The notes: generated by a model not told the origin, from the sequence alone. Positions 22,772 through 32,101 are shown, counted from the first letter of the stretch. The stretch is 64,000 bases of DNA from Caldifarciminota bacterium UBA1063 (GCA_002316275.1 DCDE01000004.1:62001-126000); one strand, 5' to 3'. Made by a program: numbers and translations.

Positions 22772-23158
22772 TTATTTAACTTCTACCTTAGCACCAAGTT
22801 TCTCAAAACTTTGCCTGATCTTTTCTGCCTCTTCCTTTGTAACTCCTTCTTTTAGTGGCTTGGGCAGGTTGTCAACGAAGTCTTTTGCTTCCTTCAATCC
22901 AAGCCCTGTTAATGTTCTAACTTCTTTAAGAACATTAATCCTGTCCTGTCCAGCATCTAGAAGAATCACATCAAATTCAGTCTTTTCTTCCACTGCAGCC
23001 GGAGCGCTGCCTTGGGCAGCCACAGCTCCAGCCATAACAGGCATTTGAGCAGAAACACCAAATTTATCCTCCAGCTCTTTTACAAGCTCCGAGAGTTCCA
23101 GAACCGATAAAGACCCGATCATCTCCACGATCTCGTCAACGCTCTTCTTTTCTGCCAT
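22772..23158 (-). CDS. rplL: 50S ribosomal protein L7/L12
   Basis: 128 aa from the ATG at 23158 ([15 protein letters not shown]), directly after the rplJ stop. Upstream in-frame codons lie inside rplJ and are not L12-like. The N-terminal dimerization helix is followed by an alanine-rich hinge ([14 protein letters not shown]) and the factor-binding C domain, with [19 protein letters not shown] as its signature. It is the stalk protein that recruits translation GTPases. Confidence 0.98.
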   Translation of the reverse strand: MAEKKSVDEIVEMIGSLSVLELSELVKELEDKFGVSAQMPVMAGAVAAQGSAPAAVEEKTEFDVILLDAGQDRINVLKEVRTLTGLGLKEAKDFVDNLPKPLKEGVTKEEAEKIRQSFEKLGAKVEVK

Positions 23159-23159
23159 T

Positions 23160-23684
23160 TTACTTAACCTCCTCTTTTTGTTTTCTAACTTGTTCCAAGG
23201 TTGAAACAAGGGCCTGTAAGGGCCAGTTCAACGCATACACAAGCTTAAATATAGGGGCATTAAGAGTACACACCAACATAGCCCTTAATTCGTTCTTTCC
23301 TGGCAACTTGGCAATGGTATTGATTTCTTGAGGACCATATACCTTACCGTCAACCCATCCTGCCTTAAACGACATTTTTGATACTTCTTCTGAAAACTCG
23401 TAAGCAGTTTTTAGAGGCTCCAGCTCATCTTGGTGCGCAAACAGAACTGCAATAGGTCCAGCTACATATTTGAGCATCTCATCGAAATTCTTATCCTTAA
23501 GGGCAAAATAAAGGGATGAATTCTTCACAACTTTAAATAAGCCGGCTTTATCTCTAAGCTTTCGCCTTAACTCTGACATTTCTGCAACTGTTAAACCGGT
23601 ATAATCACAAAGGTAAAAAGCCGTGGAACTATCCAGATTTTCCTTGACATCATTTACCTTTTCAATTTTCTCTGCTCTAACCAT
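23160..23684 (-). CDS. rplJ: 50S ribosomal protein L10
   Basis: 174 aa. L10 anchors L7/L12 dimers to the ribosome; the C-terminal helix ([18 protein letters not shown]) is the L12-binding spine. [18 protein letters not shown] and [12 protein letters not shown] in the N domain bind 23S rRNA. Only 2 bp separate it from rplA, so the usual L10-binding mRNA leader has no room in an intergenic region here. Confidence 0.97.
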   Translation of the reverse strand: MVRAEKIEKVNDVKENLDSSTAFYLCDYTGLTVAEMSELRRKLRDKAGLFKVVKNSSLYFALKDKNFDEMLKYVAGPIAVLFAHQDELEPLKTAYEFSEEVSKMSFKAGWVDGKVYGPQEINTIAKLPGKNELRAMLVCTLNAPIFKLVYALNWPLQALVSTLEQVRKQKEEVK

Positions 23685-23686
23685 AA

Positions 23687-24397
23687 TTATACCCTCTCCA
23701 TTTGCTGTAAGATGCTATTCAAATCTAACTTAATACTTGGTCCCATAGTGGTACTGATATAAGCCTGTTTTATGTATGTCCCCTTCATGGTCTTAGGCCT
23801 CACATTGATAAGTTCTTGAAAGAAAGCTAAAACATTCTCCTTAAGTGCGCTTTCAGGGAATGAAACCTTCCCAACAGGTACATGAACATTACCCGTCTTG
23901 TCAACCCGGAACTCGATCCTTCCCATTTTCAGTTCCCTTACCACTCTTCCTACATCTTTAGTGACTGTGCCAGTTTTGGGGGATGGCATCAAGCCCCTTG
24001 GTCCCAAGACCTTACCAAGCTTAGCAAGTTCAGGCATAACATCAGGAGTCGCCACTAATGCATCAAACTCAAGCCATCCACCTCTTATCTTTTCAATTAA
24101 ATCCTGATAGCCCACATAATCGGCTCCTGCTTCAATAGCTTCCTTTTCTTCCTCGCCTCTCGTTATAACAGCTACTCTCGTAGTTTTTCCAAGCCCCCTT
24201 GGCAAAACTACCGAACCTCTAACCATTTGGTCAGCCTTTCTAGGATCTACACCGAGCTCAACGGCAAGTTCGACAGTCTCATCAAACTTTGTACTAGCTA
24301 TCTCTTTAATGGTCTTCAATGCTTCGTCTAACTGATATTCTTTACTTTTATCAATTTTTTCAAGTAAAGCAACATATCTCTTACCATGCTTAGCCAT
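23687..24397 (-). CDS. rplA: 50S ribosomal protein L1
   Basis: 236 aa. L1 forms the mobile stalk that helps E-site tRNA leave. [32 protein letters not shown] and the [14 protein letters not shown] motif are all canonical. Two bases separate it from both rplK upstream and rplJ downstream. Confidence 0.98.
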   Translation of the reverse strand: MAKHGKRYVALLEKIDKSKEYQLDEALKTIKEIASTKFDETVELAVELGVDPRKADQMVRGSVVLPRGLGKTTRVAVITRGEEEKEAIEAGADYVGYQDLIEKIRGGWLEFDALVATPDVMPELAKLGKVLGPRGLMPSPKTGTVTKDVGRVVRELKMGRIEFRVDKTGNVHVPVGKVSFPESALKENVLAFFQELINVRPKTMKGTYIKQAYISTTMGPSIKLDLNSILQQMERV

Positions 24398-24399
24398 TA

Positions 24400-24837
24400 T
24401 TAATCCTCCACTATTTCAATCCCCATGCTCCGGGCAGTCCCTTCAATAATCTTCATTGCGGCACCAATATCGTTAGCATTTAGGTCCGGCATTTTAACCT
24501 CTGCTATTTTGCGAACCTCAGACCTTTTTACTTTTCCAACTTTTGTCTTATTTGGTTCTCCGGAGCCTTTTAGAACTCCTGCAGCTCTTTTTAGTAGCTC
24601 CGAAGCCAGCGGCATCTTTACCTCAAAAGTGAAGGACCTATCCTTATATACAGATACAACAACGGGAACCACTAAACCTTGCTTATCTCTCGTTTTATTA
24701 TTAAACTCGTTAACAAACTGGCCTAGATTAACACCGTGTTGCCCCAAAGCAGGGCCAACCGGAGGAGCAGGAGTCGCCTGTCCTGCAGGCAATTGCAATT
24801 TAACCTGTGCAACAAGTTCTTTCTTTTTCGGGGGCAT
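24400..24837 (-). CDS. rplK: 50S ribosomal protein L11
   Basis: 145 aa. L11 forms the GTPase-associated centre with L10/L12. [20 protein letters not shown] is the N-terminal proline-rich switch, and the C domain ends [13 protein letters not shown]. It follows nusG by 10 bp and starts the L11-L1-L10-L12 series. Confidence 0.98.
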   Translation of the reverse strand: MPPKKKELVAQVKLQLPAGQATPAPPVGPALGQHGVNLGQFVNEFNNKTRDKQGLVVPVVVSVYKDRSFTFEVKMPLASELLKRAAGVLKGSGEPNKTKVGKVKRSEVRKIAEVKMPDLNANDIGAAMKIIEGTARSMGIEIVED

Positions 24838-24847
24838 CTTTCCTCCT

Positions 24848-25453
24848 TTAATCAGCTTTCTCTACTCCATCAAAATCAAGAATAACTGGAGTAGATCTGT
24901 TCATCAAATTAACTACAACCTTTAATTTTCTCTTCTGTGGAAAAACTTCCTGAACCGTTCCAACTACACCTTCTAAATTACCCATGATGATCTTTACTCG
25001 CTCACCTTCAAGGAAAGGTACTTTCTGCTCCTTTTTTTGCTGCTCTACACGAATCTTTTCCATCAAATCGTTTACTTCCTCTTCACTCAAAAAAGCATAG
25101 ATGGGCTCACCGGTTTTTTCGTCTCTCCTCGTAAGGGCACGCATAAATCTCGTCTCTGTGAGAAGATTGACAACTTTATCCAATAACTCTCTATCCCCTT
25201 TAACACCAACGAAAATATATCCTCTATAAATGGGCTTCTCTATATTTACCCTAACCCGCTCCCTATTGCTACCCCTTCCACGGGTCACCACTTTTGATAC
25301 AAACTCCGTAGGAAGCAAAGGCTCAACTAAACCTTCAAGCCCGTGCTCTTTTATAACTTTATTAGCTGCACTCAATGCTTTTTTTTCTTTACCAGAAAAA
25401 GTCTGGAAAATGAGCCATTTCCTATCGTTTGCCTCTTCCTGTATTTCTGCCAT
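24848..25453 (-). CDS. nusG: Transcription elongation/antitermination factor NusG
   Basis: 201 aa. NusG binds RNA polymerase through its NGN domain and S10 or Rho through its KOW domain. The NGN domain begins [19 protein letters not shown] (aromatic-rich, unlike the common WYVVHTYSG) and includes [11 protein letters not shown]. The KOW motif is [19 protein letters not shown]. About 11 extra acidic residues precede the NGN domain. It is 4 bp downstream of secE. Confidence 0.96.
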   Translation of the reverse strand: MAEIQEEANDRKWLIFQTFSGKEKKALSAANKVIKEHGLEGLVEPLLPTEFVSKVVTRGRGSNRERVRVNIEKPIYRGYIFVGVKGDRELLDKVVNLLTETRFMRALTRRDEKTGEPIYAFLSEEEVNDLMEKIRVEQQKKEQKVPFLEGERVKIIMGNLEGVVGTVQEVFPQKRKLKVVVNLMNRSTPVILDFDGVEKAD

Positions 25454-25457
25454 AATC

Positions 25458-25640
25458 TTACCCCAATATCAGCTGAATAATCTTTGACACCAAAAAGTCT
25501 ATTAAAAACATAAACAGTATAAAAAATAAGGAAATAAGCACAACTCCAAGGGTTCCACCCCAGAGGCTTTCCTTAGTAGGCCACGTTATTCGTTTGAACT
25601 CCTGATAAGACTCTTTCAAAAAGTTTATGAGTTTCTTCAT
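25458..25640 (-). CDS. secE: Preprotein translocase subunit SecE
   Basis: 60 aa, the short single-span form of SecE, which clamps SecY. An amphipathic N-terminal helix ([20 protein letters not shown]) contains the conserved ITWPT, followed by one membrane segment rich in Leu, Ile and Phe. The ATG overlaps the rpmG stop (ATGA), and nusG follows. Confidence 0.96.
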   Translation of the reverse strand: MKKLINFLKESYQEFKRITWPTKESLWGGTLGVVLISLFFILFMFLIDFLVSKIIQLILG

Positions 25641-25786
25641 ACTTTTGACTCCTTATGAGGAGTATGTTTCCCACAAAACTTACAATACTTGCTAATTTCC
25701 AACTTCTCTTTTTTGTCCTTATTTTTTGTAGTGTAATAGTTCTTCCGTTTACATTCCGAGCAAACTAAAGCAATTTTCACTCTCAT
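25637..25786 (-). CDS. rpmG: 50S ribosomal protein L33, zinc-binding type
   Basis: 49 aa. It reads [20 protein letters not shown] and ends in [16 protein letters not shown]. The two CxxC pairs (CSEC and CKFC) form the zinc knuckle of the C+ form of L33. It lies between tRNA-Trp and secE, a common arrangement, and ends in a 4-bp overlap with secE. Confidence 0.96.
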   Translation of the reverse strand: MRVKIALVCSECKRKNYYTTKNKDKKEKLEISKYCKFCGKHTPHKESKV

Positions 25787-25801
25787 AGCTCCCCCTTAAT
25801 G

Positions 25802-25876
25802 CAGGCCTGGAGGGACTTGAACCCCCAACCACTGGATTTGGAGTCCAGCGCTCTAGCCTAATTGAGCTACAGGCCT
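25802..25876 (-). tRNA. tRNA-Trp (CCA anticodon)
   Basis: 75 nt on the minus strand. The acceptor stem AGGCCTG pairs with CAGGCCT, with discriminator G. The D-arm begins TAGCTCAATTAGG. The anticodon loop CTCCAAA presents CCA, read as tryptophan, and the T-arm has TTCAAGT. No CCA end is encoded. The tRNA-Trp/rpmG/secE/nusG order is common in bacteria. Confidence 0.95.
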
Positions 25877-25890
25877 TTGAAAGTTGTTCA

Positions 25891-25919
25891 ATTATAATTT
25901 ATGATTTAAAGACAGTCAA
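25891..25919 (-). promoter_or_regulatory. Sigma70-type promoter for tRNA-Trp and the downstream operon
   Basis: Minus strand: -35 TTGACT (25919-25914), 17-bp spacer, perfect -10 TATAAT (25896-25891). It lies in the 49-bp gap between the two tRNAs, with the tRNA-Trp 5' end about 15 nt past the -10 box. It is the likely main start of the rpmG-secE-nusG-rplK transcript. Confidence 0.8.
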
Positions 25920-25925
25920 ACACTT

Positions 25926-25999
25926 TGCCCCCGAGAGGATTCGAACCTCTGGCCTGCGGTTTAGGAAACCGCCGCTCTATCCTTCTGAGCTACGGGGGC
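25926..25999 (-). tRNA. tRNA-Arg (CCT anticodon)
   Basis: 74 nt on the minus strand. Acceptor GCCCCCG pairs with CGGGGGC, with discriminator A. The D-arm begins TAGCTCAGAAGG. The anticodon stem-loop is GCGGT-TTCCTAA-ACCGC with anticodon CCT, decoding AGG, and the T-loop is TTCGAAT. AGG is common in the genes of this window, so this isoacceptor should be in demand. Confidence 0.95.
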
Positions 26000-26008
26000 A
26001 GATGCTAT

Positions 26009-26037
26009 ATGATAAAGGACATCAAAAGGAAGTTCAA
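26009..26037 (-). promoter_or_regulatory. Sigma70-type promoter for tRNA-Arg
   Basis: Minus strand: -35 TTGAAC (26037-26032), 17-bp spacer, -10 TATCAT (26014-26009). The tRNA 5' end is about 9 nt past the -10 box, so the primary transcript has almost no leader. The rest of the 215-bp gap up to thyX (26000-26214) shows only the weak thyX promoter and no other gene. Confidence 0.75.
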
Positions 26038-26180
26038 ATAACTGTAAACTAATCACGAGATTAATTGTGCTGAAAATATACATCGAAAGGTTCGGAAAAA
26101 ATATCTCCGACATCGTATGCGTAAATGAAAAAAACATTCCACCTTTTGTACGAGAACTACAGTAGAAAATCGAACAGGTA

Positions 26181-26208
26181 TTTCAATTCTTTGAGTTTAA
26201 CTTATAAT
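26181..26208 (+). promoter_or_regulatory. Probable promoter of thyX (good -10, poor -35)
   Basis: A perfect TATAAT at 26203-26208 is followed after 6 nt by the thyX ATG. The best -35 candidate (TTTCAA, 26181-26186, 16-bp spacer) matches the consensus poorly. The short distance and lack of a Shine-Dalgarno suggest a leaderless mRNA. Confidence 0.5.
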
Positions 26209-26214
26209 TTAAAC

Positions 26215-26928
26215 ATGGCTGTTAAGATATTCCCAATAACTGAAGATATTCTCGGTGGTGGAAAGATAATTCTCGAGGAGATGCTAGGAGACGACCTCAC
26301 TCCTGCGAGAGTAGCAAGAATTTCATACCTTTCTGAAGGAGATGAAGAAGCCAACAAAAAACTTTTAGTAAAACTCTTAGAGTCTAAGCACCTCTCACCG
26401 TTTGAGCAACAAGTATTCAGATTCAAGATTGAAGATATACCTATGTATATTGGGGAGCAGCTCCTAAGACATAGGATAGCTAGCCCATTAAAGAGATCCT
26501 ATAGATTTACTAGTCCAGAGAAGGGCAAAAAAATTGAATACACTGCAGAAAAACTCAATAAAATTGTACACATCCCTCCCGAGTTCTTTGGGCTGCGTGA
26601 ATCTGATGTTAAAGACAAAGATAGGCTTTTAAATGAAATTGTTAATCATATTAAAAAATCTATTGAACTCTATCAAGAGCTTGTGGAGAAAGGGCTTCGA
26701 AAAGAAGCTGCTCGTACAATCCTACCCGCAGGGCTTAGAACCTCCCTTTATTGGACTGTAAATATGAGAAGTCTAATGAATTTCCTTGATCAACGTCTCA
26801 ACCCAAAAGCACAGTGGGAAATTAGGGAGCTCGCAAAAGCTGTAGCAAGAATACTCTATCAGGTGGTACCTTTAACAATAGATAACTACCTAAGGATCTC
26901 CGGCCTCTACAAGTATTACACCGAATAG
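26215..26928 (+). CDS. thyX: Flavin-dependent thymidylate synthase ThyX
   Basis: 237 aa from the ATG at 26215 (MAVKIFPITED). It makes dTMP from dUMP using FAD, NADPH and methylene-tetrahydrofolate. The ThyX motif RHR-X7-S is at residues 85-95 (RHRIASPLKRS), with the FAD/dUMP-binding arginines nearby. The C-terminal third has the helix-rich part with RTILPAGLRTSLYWTVNMRS. An upstream extension to 26125 is unlike the family and precedes the promoter, so I reject it. No Shine-Dalgarno is seen. maf follows after 1 bp. Confidence 0.95.
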   Translation: MAVKIFPITEDILGGGKIILEEMLGDDLTPARVARISYLSEGDEEANKKLLVKLLESKHLSPFEQQVFRFKIEDIPMYIGEQLLRHRIASPLKRSYRFTSPEKGKKIEYTAEKLNKIVHIPPEFFGLRESDVKDKDRLLNEIVNHIKKSIELYQELVEKGLRKEAARTILPAGLRTSLYWTVNMRSLMNFLDQRLNPKAQWEIRELAKAVARILYQVVPLTIDNYLRISGLYKYYTE

Positions 26929-26929
26929 A

Positions 26930-27496
26930 ATGCTCATACTTGCTTCTACATCACCCCGAAGGATAACCATTCTAAAAAAATTCGGATACCAGTTTCGAGT
27001 TGAAGAACCACATTCAAGCGAAACTATAAATTGCATTGAAGACTGCGCAAACGTTGCAGAAGATAAGGCAAAAAGTATAAAGAATGGAGGTACAGTTCTT
27101 GCATGTGATACAATTGTAGTCCTCGGCTCAAAGATCCTCGGCAAACCATCTTCATACACCGAAGCAGAAGCGTATCTAAAGGAACTTTCGGGTAAATGGC
27201 ATGAAGTCTATACAGGCTACGCAATAATTAATGGAGACTATCTGATCAAATCCTTAGTAAATACAAAGGTAAAATTTCACAAAATCACCGCTATAGAAAT
27301 CGGATTTATTTTGAAATTTGATAATCCCCTTGATAAAGCAGGGGCATATGGTGTACAGGAATTTGCGGGTCTGTTCGTCGAAAAAATTGAAGGCCCTTAC
27401 TACAATGTAGTAGGGATTCCTATGGAGCATATATACTGGGATCTAAAAAAAATTGGAATATACCCATCCTCCATTCCCACAAAGCCTTCCATATAA
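26930..27496 (+). CDS. maf: Maf-type nucleoside triphosphate pyrophosphatase
   Basis: 188 aa. Maf proteins hydrolyse non-canonical or canonical NTPs (dTTP/UTP or modified pyrimidines) to the monophosphate plus PPi. The N-terminus LILASTSPRRITIL is the family signature, DTIVVLGSKILGKP contains the catalytic Asp region, and AGAYGVQEFAGLFVEKIEGPYYNVVG is conserved (split here around YGVQEFAG). Next to thyX, it fits house-cleaning of the pyrimidine nucleotide pool. Which nucleotide it prefers cannot be told by eye. Confidence 0.93.
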   Translation: MLILASTSPRRITILKKFGYQFRVEEPHSSETINCIEDCANVAEDKAKSIKNGGTVLACDTIVVLGSKILGKPSSYTEAEAYLKELSGKWHEVYTGYAIINGDYLIKSLVNTKVKFHKITAIEIGFILKFDNPLDKAGAYGVQEFAGLFVEKIEGPYYNVVGIPMEHIYWDLKKIGIYPSSIPTKPSI

Positions 27497-27497
27497 T

Positions 27498-27526
27498 TTA
27501 ACAATACGTACTTGCTATGGTATAAT
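27498..27526 (+). promoter_or_regulatory. Sigma70-type promoter of the malic enzyme gene
   Basis: -35 TTAACA (27498-27503), 17-bp spacer, perfect -10 TATAAT (27521-27526). The ATG at 27536 is 9 nt past the -10 box, so the mRNA should begin at or within a few bases of the start codon. The -35 box overlaps the maf stop region. Confidence 0.75.
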
Positions 27527-27535
27527 ATCTATGTA

Positions 27536-28870
27536 ATGCAGGAAGATCAAATCTGGAGGGAAAAAGCCTCCGAACCTCTCAGAAAAGCAGAAGTTTTACA
27601 CCCGAGGTACCGAGGAAAAATTGAAATTTTACCCAAGGTTCCCGTTTCGCATTATGAGTATTTCTCTGTGTGGTATACTCCCGGGGTCTCTTCAGCATGT
27701 AAAAAGATCTTAGAAAACAGCGAAAAATCCTTTGAATATACATCCAGATGGAATACCATTGCAGTAGTTTCGGATGGGACCAGAGTCCTCGGTCTTGGAA
27801 ACATTGGCCCAGAGGCAGGATTACCTGTGATGGAAGGCAAATCACTGCTGTTTAAATATCTTGGAGGAGTTGATGCATTCCCTATATGTATCAGCGAAAA
27901 AGATCCAGATCGGATAATCTCCATTGTGAAAGCCCTTGAGCCTACTTTCGGAGGTATAAATCTCGAGGACATTGAGAAACCAAAGTGTTTTCATATATTA
28001 GAAAGGCTGAGAAATGAACTTTCTATACCAGTATGGCATGATGATCAACAAGGAACCGCAACGGTGATCCTTGCAGCTCTTATTAATGCAGCTGAAATCG
28101 CAAATAAATCCTTAGAGAACCTTAATATATTTATTCTTGGCGCAGGGTCGGCTGGAATTGCAACCCTTAGACTACTTATTTCCGCTGGACTAAATCCACA
28201 AAACATAGTAGTGGCAGATAGAAAAGGGCTTATTCATAGAGAGCGAGATGACCTGGAAGAAAAGTTTGGGATATACAGGGATTTGCTCGCGAAAACAAAT
28301 GGTAGAAACAGAAAGGGAGACTTCCATGAAGGCTTTGCCGGTGCAGATGTTTTCATAGGTCTCTCCACCCCAGGCCCTGGAGTTGTCAGAAGGGAAGATA
28401 TAAAAAAGATGTCAAAAGACGCAATTGTGTTCACTTGTGCAAATCCAACTCCCGAAATATGGCCATGGGAAGCAAAAGAAGCTGGGGCAAAGATAGTAGC
28501 CACTGGAAGATCAGATTTTCCAAACCAGGTCAATAACTCTATAGTGTTCCCCGGTATTTTTAGAGGCGTTTTAGACGTATCTGCAAGAACTATCTCCGAC
28601 TCCATGTGCCTTAAAGTAGCACAAGAAATTGCAAAATACGCAAAAAATCGGGGAATAAATGAAGAGTACATTATTCCTGGGATGGACGAATGGGAGGTAT
28701 TCCCAAGAGTTGCTGCTACAGCAGCAGATACGGCTACAAAGGAAGGAGTTGCGAGAAAACCCCTTTCTTTTGGTGAAGAATTGGAAAATGCGACCCAAAT
28801 CATCACAAGGACCAGAAAACTAATAGAAAACCTCGAAACATTAGGGTATATTGAGAATTATTTTACATGA
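27536..28870 (+). CDS. NAD(P)-dependent malic enzyme
   Basis: 444 aa from the ATG at 27536 (MQEDQIWREKASEPL). A TTG at 27512 lies inside the promoter spacer, so it cannot be the start of a transcript from that promoter. It oxidatively decarboxylates malate to pyruvate. Motifs are VWYTPGVSSACK near residue 55, VVSDGTRVLGLGNIGPEAGLPVMEGKS (read in parts: SDGTRVLGLGNIG), PVWHDDQQGTATVILAALINA with metal-binding Asp residues, and the Rossmann segment IFILGAGSAGIATLRLL. Coenzyme specificity is not clear. The stop overlaps the fumarase alpha gene (ATGA), coupling fumarate-to-malate-to-pyruvate steps. Confidence 0.94.
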   Translation: MQEDQIWREKASEPLRKAEVLHPRYRGKIEILPKVPVSHYEYFSVWYTPGVSSACKKILENSEKSFEYTSRWNTIAVVSDGTRVLGLGNIGPEAGLPVMEGKSLLFKYLGGVDAFPICISEKDPDRIISIVKALEPTFGGINLEDIEKPKCFHILERLRNELSIPVWHDDQQGTATVILAALINAAEIANKSLENLNIFILGAGSAGIATLRLLISAGLNPQNIVVADRKGLIHRERDDLEEKFGIYRDLLAKTNGRNRKGDFHEGFAGADVFIGLSTPGPGVVRREDIKKMSKDAIVFTCANPTPEIWPWEAKEAGAKIVATGRSDFPNQVNNSIVFPGIFRGVLDVSARTISDSMCLKVAQEIAKYAKNRGINEEYIIPGMDEWEVFPRVAATAADTATKEGVARKPLSFGEELENATQIITRTRKLIENLETLGYIENYFT

Positions 28871-29709
28871 GATACATTGAAACAGAACTAATTAAAGAAA
28901 AGGTTCAAGAAACACTCGTAAAGATTAATTTTGAATTTGATGAGGGCTATATAAAAGTACTTGAAAACGCTTTTATGAGAGAAGAAGCAGCCTTGGGAAA
29001 GGAAGTACTAAAGGACCTCTTAGAGAATGCAAAAATCGCGTTAAATGAAAAAATCCCAATCTGTCAGGATACGGGGATGGTTAATGTTTACATAGAGCTC
29101 GGTCAAGATGTAACACTAAAAGGCCGCCCCCTACATGAAGCCGTAAATGAAGCAGTTAAAGGGGCTTACAAAGAAAATTATTTAAGACCATCAATTGTAG
29201 AAGATCCTATCAGTAGAAAAAATACGGGGGACAATACACCAGCCATTATCCATTTTGAACTGGTTTCGGGGGAAAAAGTAACTATCTTTATTTTAGCTAA
29301 GGGAGGAGGGAGCGAGCAGATCTGTCATGTGGGTATGCTGTCTCCTCATCAGGGAATTGAAGGTGTAAAAGAGTTCGTCCTATCCGTGGTAAAAGAAGCT
29401 GGACCTAATCCTTGTCCTCCCGTTATCTTGGGGGTTGGAATTGGGGGAAATTTCGATTATGTCGCTTATCTTGCCAAGAAGGCACTCCTGAGATCATGGG
29501 GAGAAAGGCACCCCGATCCATTTTATGCAGACATAGAGTTGGAACTTATCTCAAGAATTAATGAGCTGGGGTTGGGCCCTGGCGGATTGGGAGGTAAATT
29601 TTACGTCCTAGACGTAAGGGTAGCAACGTACCCTACCCATATAGCCCAACTCCCTGTAGCAGTGGCTTTTAACTGTAATGCATTTAGGATTGGGAAAATA
29701 GAAATATAA
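28867..29709 (+). CDS. Fumarate hydratase class I, alpha subunit (FumA-type N half)
   Basis: 280 aa. It corresponds to the iron-sulfur alpha subunit of two-subunit class I fumarase or L(+)-tartrate dehydratase. The three cluster cysteines are seen as [15 protein letters not shown] and [28 protein letters not shown] is the family core. The beta subunit (about 180 aa), which is needed for activity, does not follow; ilvE does. Substrate (fumarate rather than tartrate) is inferred from coupling with malic enzyme. Confidence 0.92.
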   Translation: MRYIETELIKEKVQETLVKINFEFDEGYIKVLENAFMREEAALGKEVLKDLLENAKIALNEKIPICQDTGMVNVYIELGQDVTLKGRPLHEAVNEAVKGAYKENYLRPSIVEDPISRKNTGDNTPAIIHFELVSGEKVTIFILAKGGGSEQICHVGMLSPHQGIEGVKEFVLSVVKEAGPNPCPPVILGVGIGGNFDYVAYLAKKALLRSWGERHPDPFYADIELELISRINELGLGPGGLGGKFYVLDVRVATYPTHIAQLPVAVAFNCNAFRIGKIEI

Positions 29710-29719
29710 GGAGGTAAGC

Positions 29720-30646
29720 ATGGCAAAAATCGCTGAAGCAAAGTATATATGGATGTCAGGGAAACTAGTCCCATGGAACGAAGCAAAGGTGCACGTATTG
29801 ACCCATGCTCTGCACTATGGCTCTGGCGTCTTCGAGGGCATAAGAGCTTACAAAACCAGGAAGGGAACTGCAGTATTTAGACTAAAGGAGCATATAAAAA
29901 GGTTACTAGACTCTGCAAAGATCTATAGAATGGAATCCCCTTACACATCTGAAGAGCTGATAAATGCTACCATAGAACTAATAAAAGCTAACGAACTTGA
30001 AGAATGTTATATCAGACCACTGATCTACAGAGGTTACTATAACCTTGGAGTAAATCCATTAGAGTGCCCAGTTGAAGTTTCCATTGCGGCTTGGAAATGG
30101 GGAAAATACCTCGGTCCAGAAGCCCTTGAAGAAGGTGTAGATGCCATGATTTCAACCTGGAATCGTATGGCACCTAATACCTTCCCTGCGATGGCCAAAG
30201 CTACTGCAAATTACGCCAATTCACAACTTATTAAAATGGAAGCACTAAATTATGGGGTCACAGAAGGTATTGCCCTCAATACATATGGAACCATATCTGA
30301 GGGTTCTGGAGAGAATATCTTTATAGTAAAAGATGGCATACTATATACTCCGAGCATAGAATCCGCAGTACTACCCGGAATTACGAGACTTACAGTTATA
30401 GAGATAGCAAGAAAAATGGGTATAGAAGTAAAGGAATGTCTAATCCCAAGGGAAATGCTATACCTTGCCGATGAAGTCTTCTTCACTGGTACAGCAGCAG
30501 AGATAAGTCCCATTAGATCTGTAGATAAAATCCCCGTTGGAAATGGTAAAATAGGCCCTATTACCAAGAAAATTCAACAGGAGTTTTTCAAAATTATAGA
30601 AGAAGCAGATGAAAAGTATGCTCACTACTTTACATGGGTTAAGTAG
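29720..30646 (+). CDS. ilvE: Branched-chain amino acid aminotransferase
   Basis: 308 aa class IV PLP enzyme that makes Leu, Ile and Val from their keto acids with glutamate. [16 protein letters not shown] is the N-terminal signature, [18 protein letters not shown] precedes the cofactor region, and [13 protein letters not shown] and [16 protein letters not shown] are the C-terminal family motifs. A strong AAGGAGG precedes the ATG. Sits 10 bp after the fumarase subunit and 2 bp before rpiB. Confidence 0.95.
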   Translation: MAKIAEAKYIWMSGKLVPWNEAKVHVLTHALHYGSGVFEGIRAYKTRKGTAVFRLKEHIKRLLDSAKIYRMESPYTSEELINATIELIKANELEECYIRPLIYRGYYNLGVNPLECPVEVSIAAWKWGKYLGPEALEEGVDAMISTWNRMAPNTFPAMAKATANYANSQLIKMEALNYGVTEGIALNTYGTISEGSGENIFIVKDGILYTPSIESAVLPGITRLTVIEIARKMGIEVKECLIPREMLYLADEVFFTGTAAEISPIRSVDKIPVGNGKIGPITKKIQQEFFKIIEEADEKYAHYFTWVK

Positions 30647-30648
30647 TA

Positions 30649-31089
30649 ATGAAGCTTGCCATTGGCTCTGATCACAGGGGATTCAAACTAAAGGAGTTCT
30701 TAAAGCAGAAACTTTCACTTTCCCATGAAATTACTGACTTCGGGACTTATAGTGACGAACCAGTAGACTATCCCGATATTGCGATCCCCCTTGCAGAAAA
30801 AGTTGCGAAAGGTGAATTCGATTTTGGAATACTAATATGCTACACCAGCATTGGTATGTCCATTGCAGCTAATAAAGTGAGGAACATACGCGCAGCTCAA
30901 GTTACAAGTGAAAAATTCGCTGCCATGTCGAGGAAACACAACAACGCAAATATTATTTGCCTTCCTGCCGGCTTTATTTCAGAAGACGACGCACTGAACG
31001 CTGTTGTCCTCTTCCTTGAAACAGAGTTTGAAGGTGGCAGACACAAAAGGAGAATCGACAAAATTCACGAATATGAAACCCACTTATAG
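30649..31089 (+). CDS. rpiB: Ribose-5-phosphate isomerase B
   Basis: 146 aa. Interconverts ribulose 5-phosphate and ribose 5-phosphate in the non-oxidative pentose phosphate pathway. Motifs are LAIGSDHRGFKLKE, DFGTYSDEPVDYPDIA and the active-site loop ILICYTSIGMSIAANKV. The usual RpiB loop reads GTGIG; here it is YTSIG, a variant with the serine/threonine positions changed. The stop abuts the next ATG. Confidence 0.93.
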   Translation: MKLAIGSDHRGFKLKEFLKQKLSLSHEITDFGTYSDEPVDYPDIAIPLAEKVAKGEFDFGILICYTSIGMSIAANKVRNIRAAQVTSEKFAAMSRKHNNANIICLPAGFISEDDALNAVVLFLETEFEGGRHKRRIDKIHEYETHL

Positions 31090-32094
31090 ATGAAATTCGT
31101 ATTTCCCCTTCTATCATTTAAAAAACACGGGGGTGTCAGGGTCCTTTCTACTCTGATGAGTGGACTAACCGATGAGGGACATGAAGTAGTCCTCGTAGTC
31201 CCAATTAACCAATATGATGAATTCTACCCTTTGACAGCGAGAGTCACGAGAATATTTATTGAACCACTTAATAAGAACCCGCACTCTCTCCTTACTACTA
31301 TTATTGAACTTGCGCATAACTCCCCACGTTCCGATTACGTTGTGGTTAGTTTCTTCCTTACGTATTATTCGGCGCTATTACACAAAATAACAAAAAAATC
31401 GCAAATTATCTACTACCGCCAGGGCGTGGAGCAACTCTTCTACCCGTTCCCCTTTTCTCTCCTTGCTGAAATTACATATCTGCTTCCGCAGGACTTCTCT
31501 CCCGCAAACTCACGGTGGGTCCTGCTTCACACCCGTGCAAAGGGCCCGATTATAAACCCCCCACTGGATAAAGAGTTTTTAAATAGGCCTCAAAAAGAAA
31601 CGAAAGATCTCAAGAGCGTTATCATTTTTTATAAAAAGGATCAGAAGAAGGGACCTGGAAGAGCCTTGCAGATAATGAAAAGTCCGATGTTTAGCAAGTA
31701 CACTATCAATGTGATAGGTGAAAAACCAGGAGAAATTGGTAGTAACGTAAAATATGCAGGATTTCTAAGTACAAGTGAACTTGTTGCATTATACGATCAA
31801 TGTGCCTTCGCAATTCTAACTTCACAATTTGAAGGGTTTGGGTTACCTCCATTAGAAGCCATGGCACGGGGATGTATCCCTCTTGTTTACACAAAGACCG
31901 GACCTCTTGAGTATTTACAAGATGGTTACAATGGTTTTTTTGTTAGAACACCAGAAGATGTATTTCAAAGAATGGAAGAACTACGAAATGATAGGGAAAG
32001 ATTTATGGACATATCTAAAAAGGCTGTTGAGACTTCAAAAAGATTCTCACCAGAGTTATTTGTCTCGACTTTTCTAAAAATGCTACATGAGTAA
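31090..32094 (+). CDS. GT4-family glycosyltransferase
   Basis: 334 aa, GT-B fold. The N-terminal KKHGGVRVLSTLMSGLTDEG resembles the acceptor-side loop of family 4 enzymes. The C-terminal donor site is TSQFEGFGLPPLEAMARGCIP, with the EGFGLPPLEAM signature. Acceptor and sugar are unknown. Abuts rpiB directly (TAG-ATG). No export signal, so it acts at the cytoplasmic face. Ends before a 42-bp gap holding the next promoter. Confidence 0.85.
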   Translation: MKFVFPLLSFKKHGGVRVLSTLMSGLTDEGHEVVLVVPINQYDEFYPLTARVTRIFIEPLNKNPHSLLTTIIELAHNSPRSDYVVVSFFLTYYSALLHKITKKSQIIYYRQGVEQLFYPFPFSLLAEITYLLPQDFSPANSRWVLLHTRAKGPIINPPLDKEFLNRPQKETKDLKSVIIFYKKDQKKGPGRALQIMKSPMFSKYTINVIGEKPGEIGSNVKYAGFLSTSELVALYDQCAFAILTSQFEGFGLPPLEAMARGCIPLVYTKTGPLEYLQDGYNGFFVRTPEDVFQRMEELRNDRERFMDISKKAVETSKRFSPELFVSTFLKMLHE

Positions 32095-32101
32095 TACGTT
32101 C

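Noticed and set aside
26125..26214. N-terminal extension of ThyX by 30 codons
   Set aside because: The added residues do not resemble the family and would place the start upstream of the -10 box next to the ATG at 26215.
28234..28806. Minus-strand open frame opposite malic enzyme (190 codons)
   Set aside because: Antisense to a clearly conserved gene; no family features.
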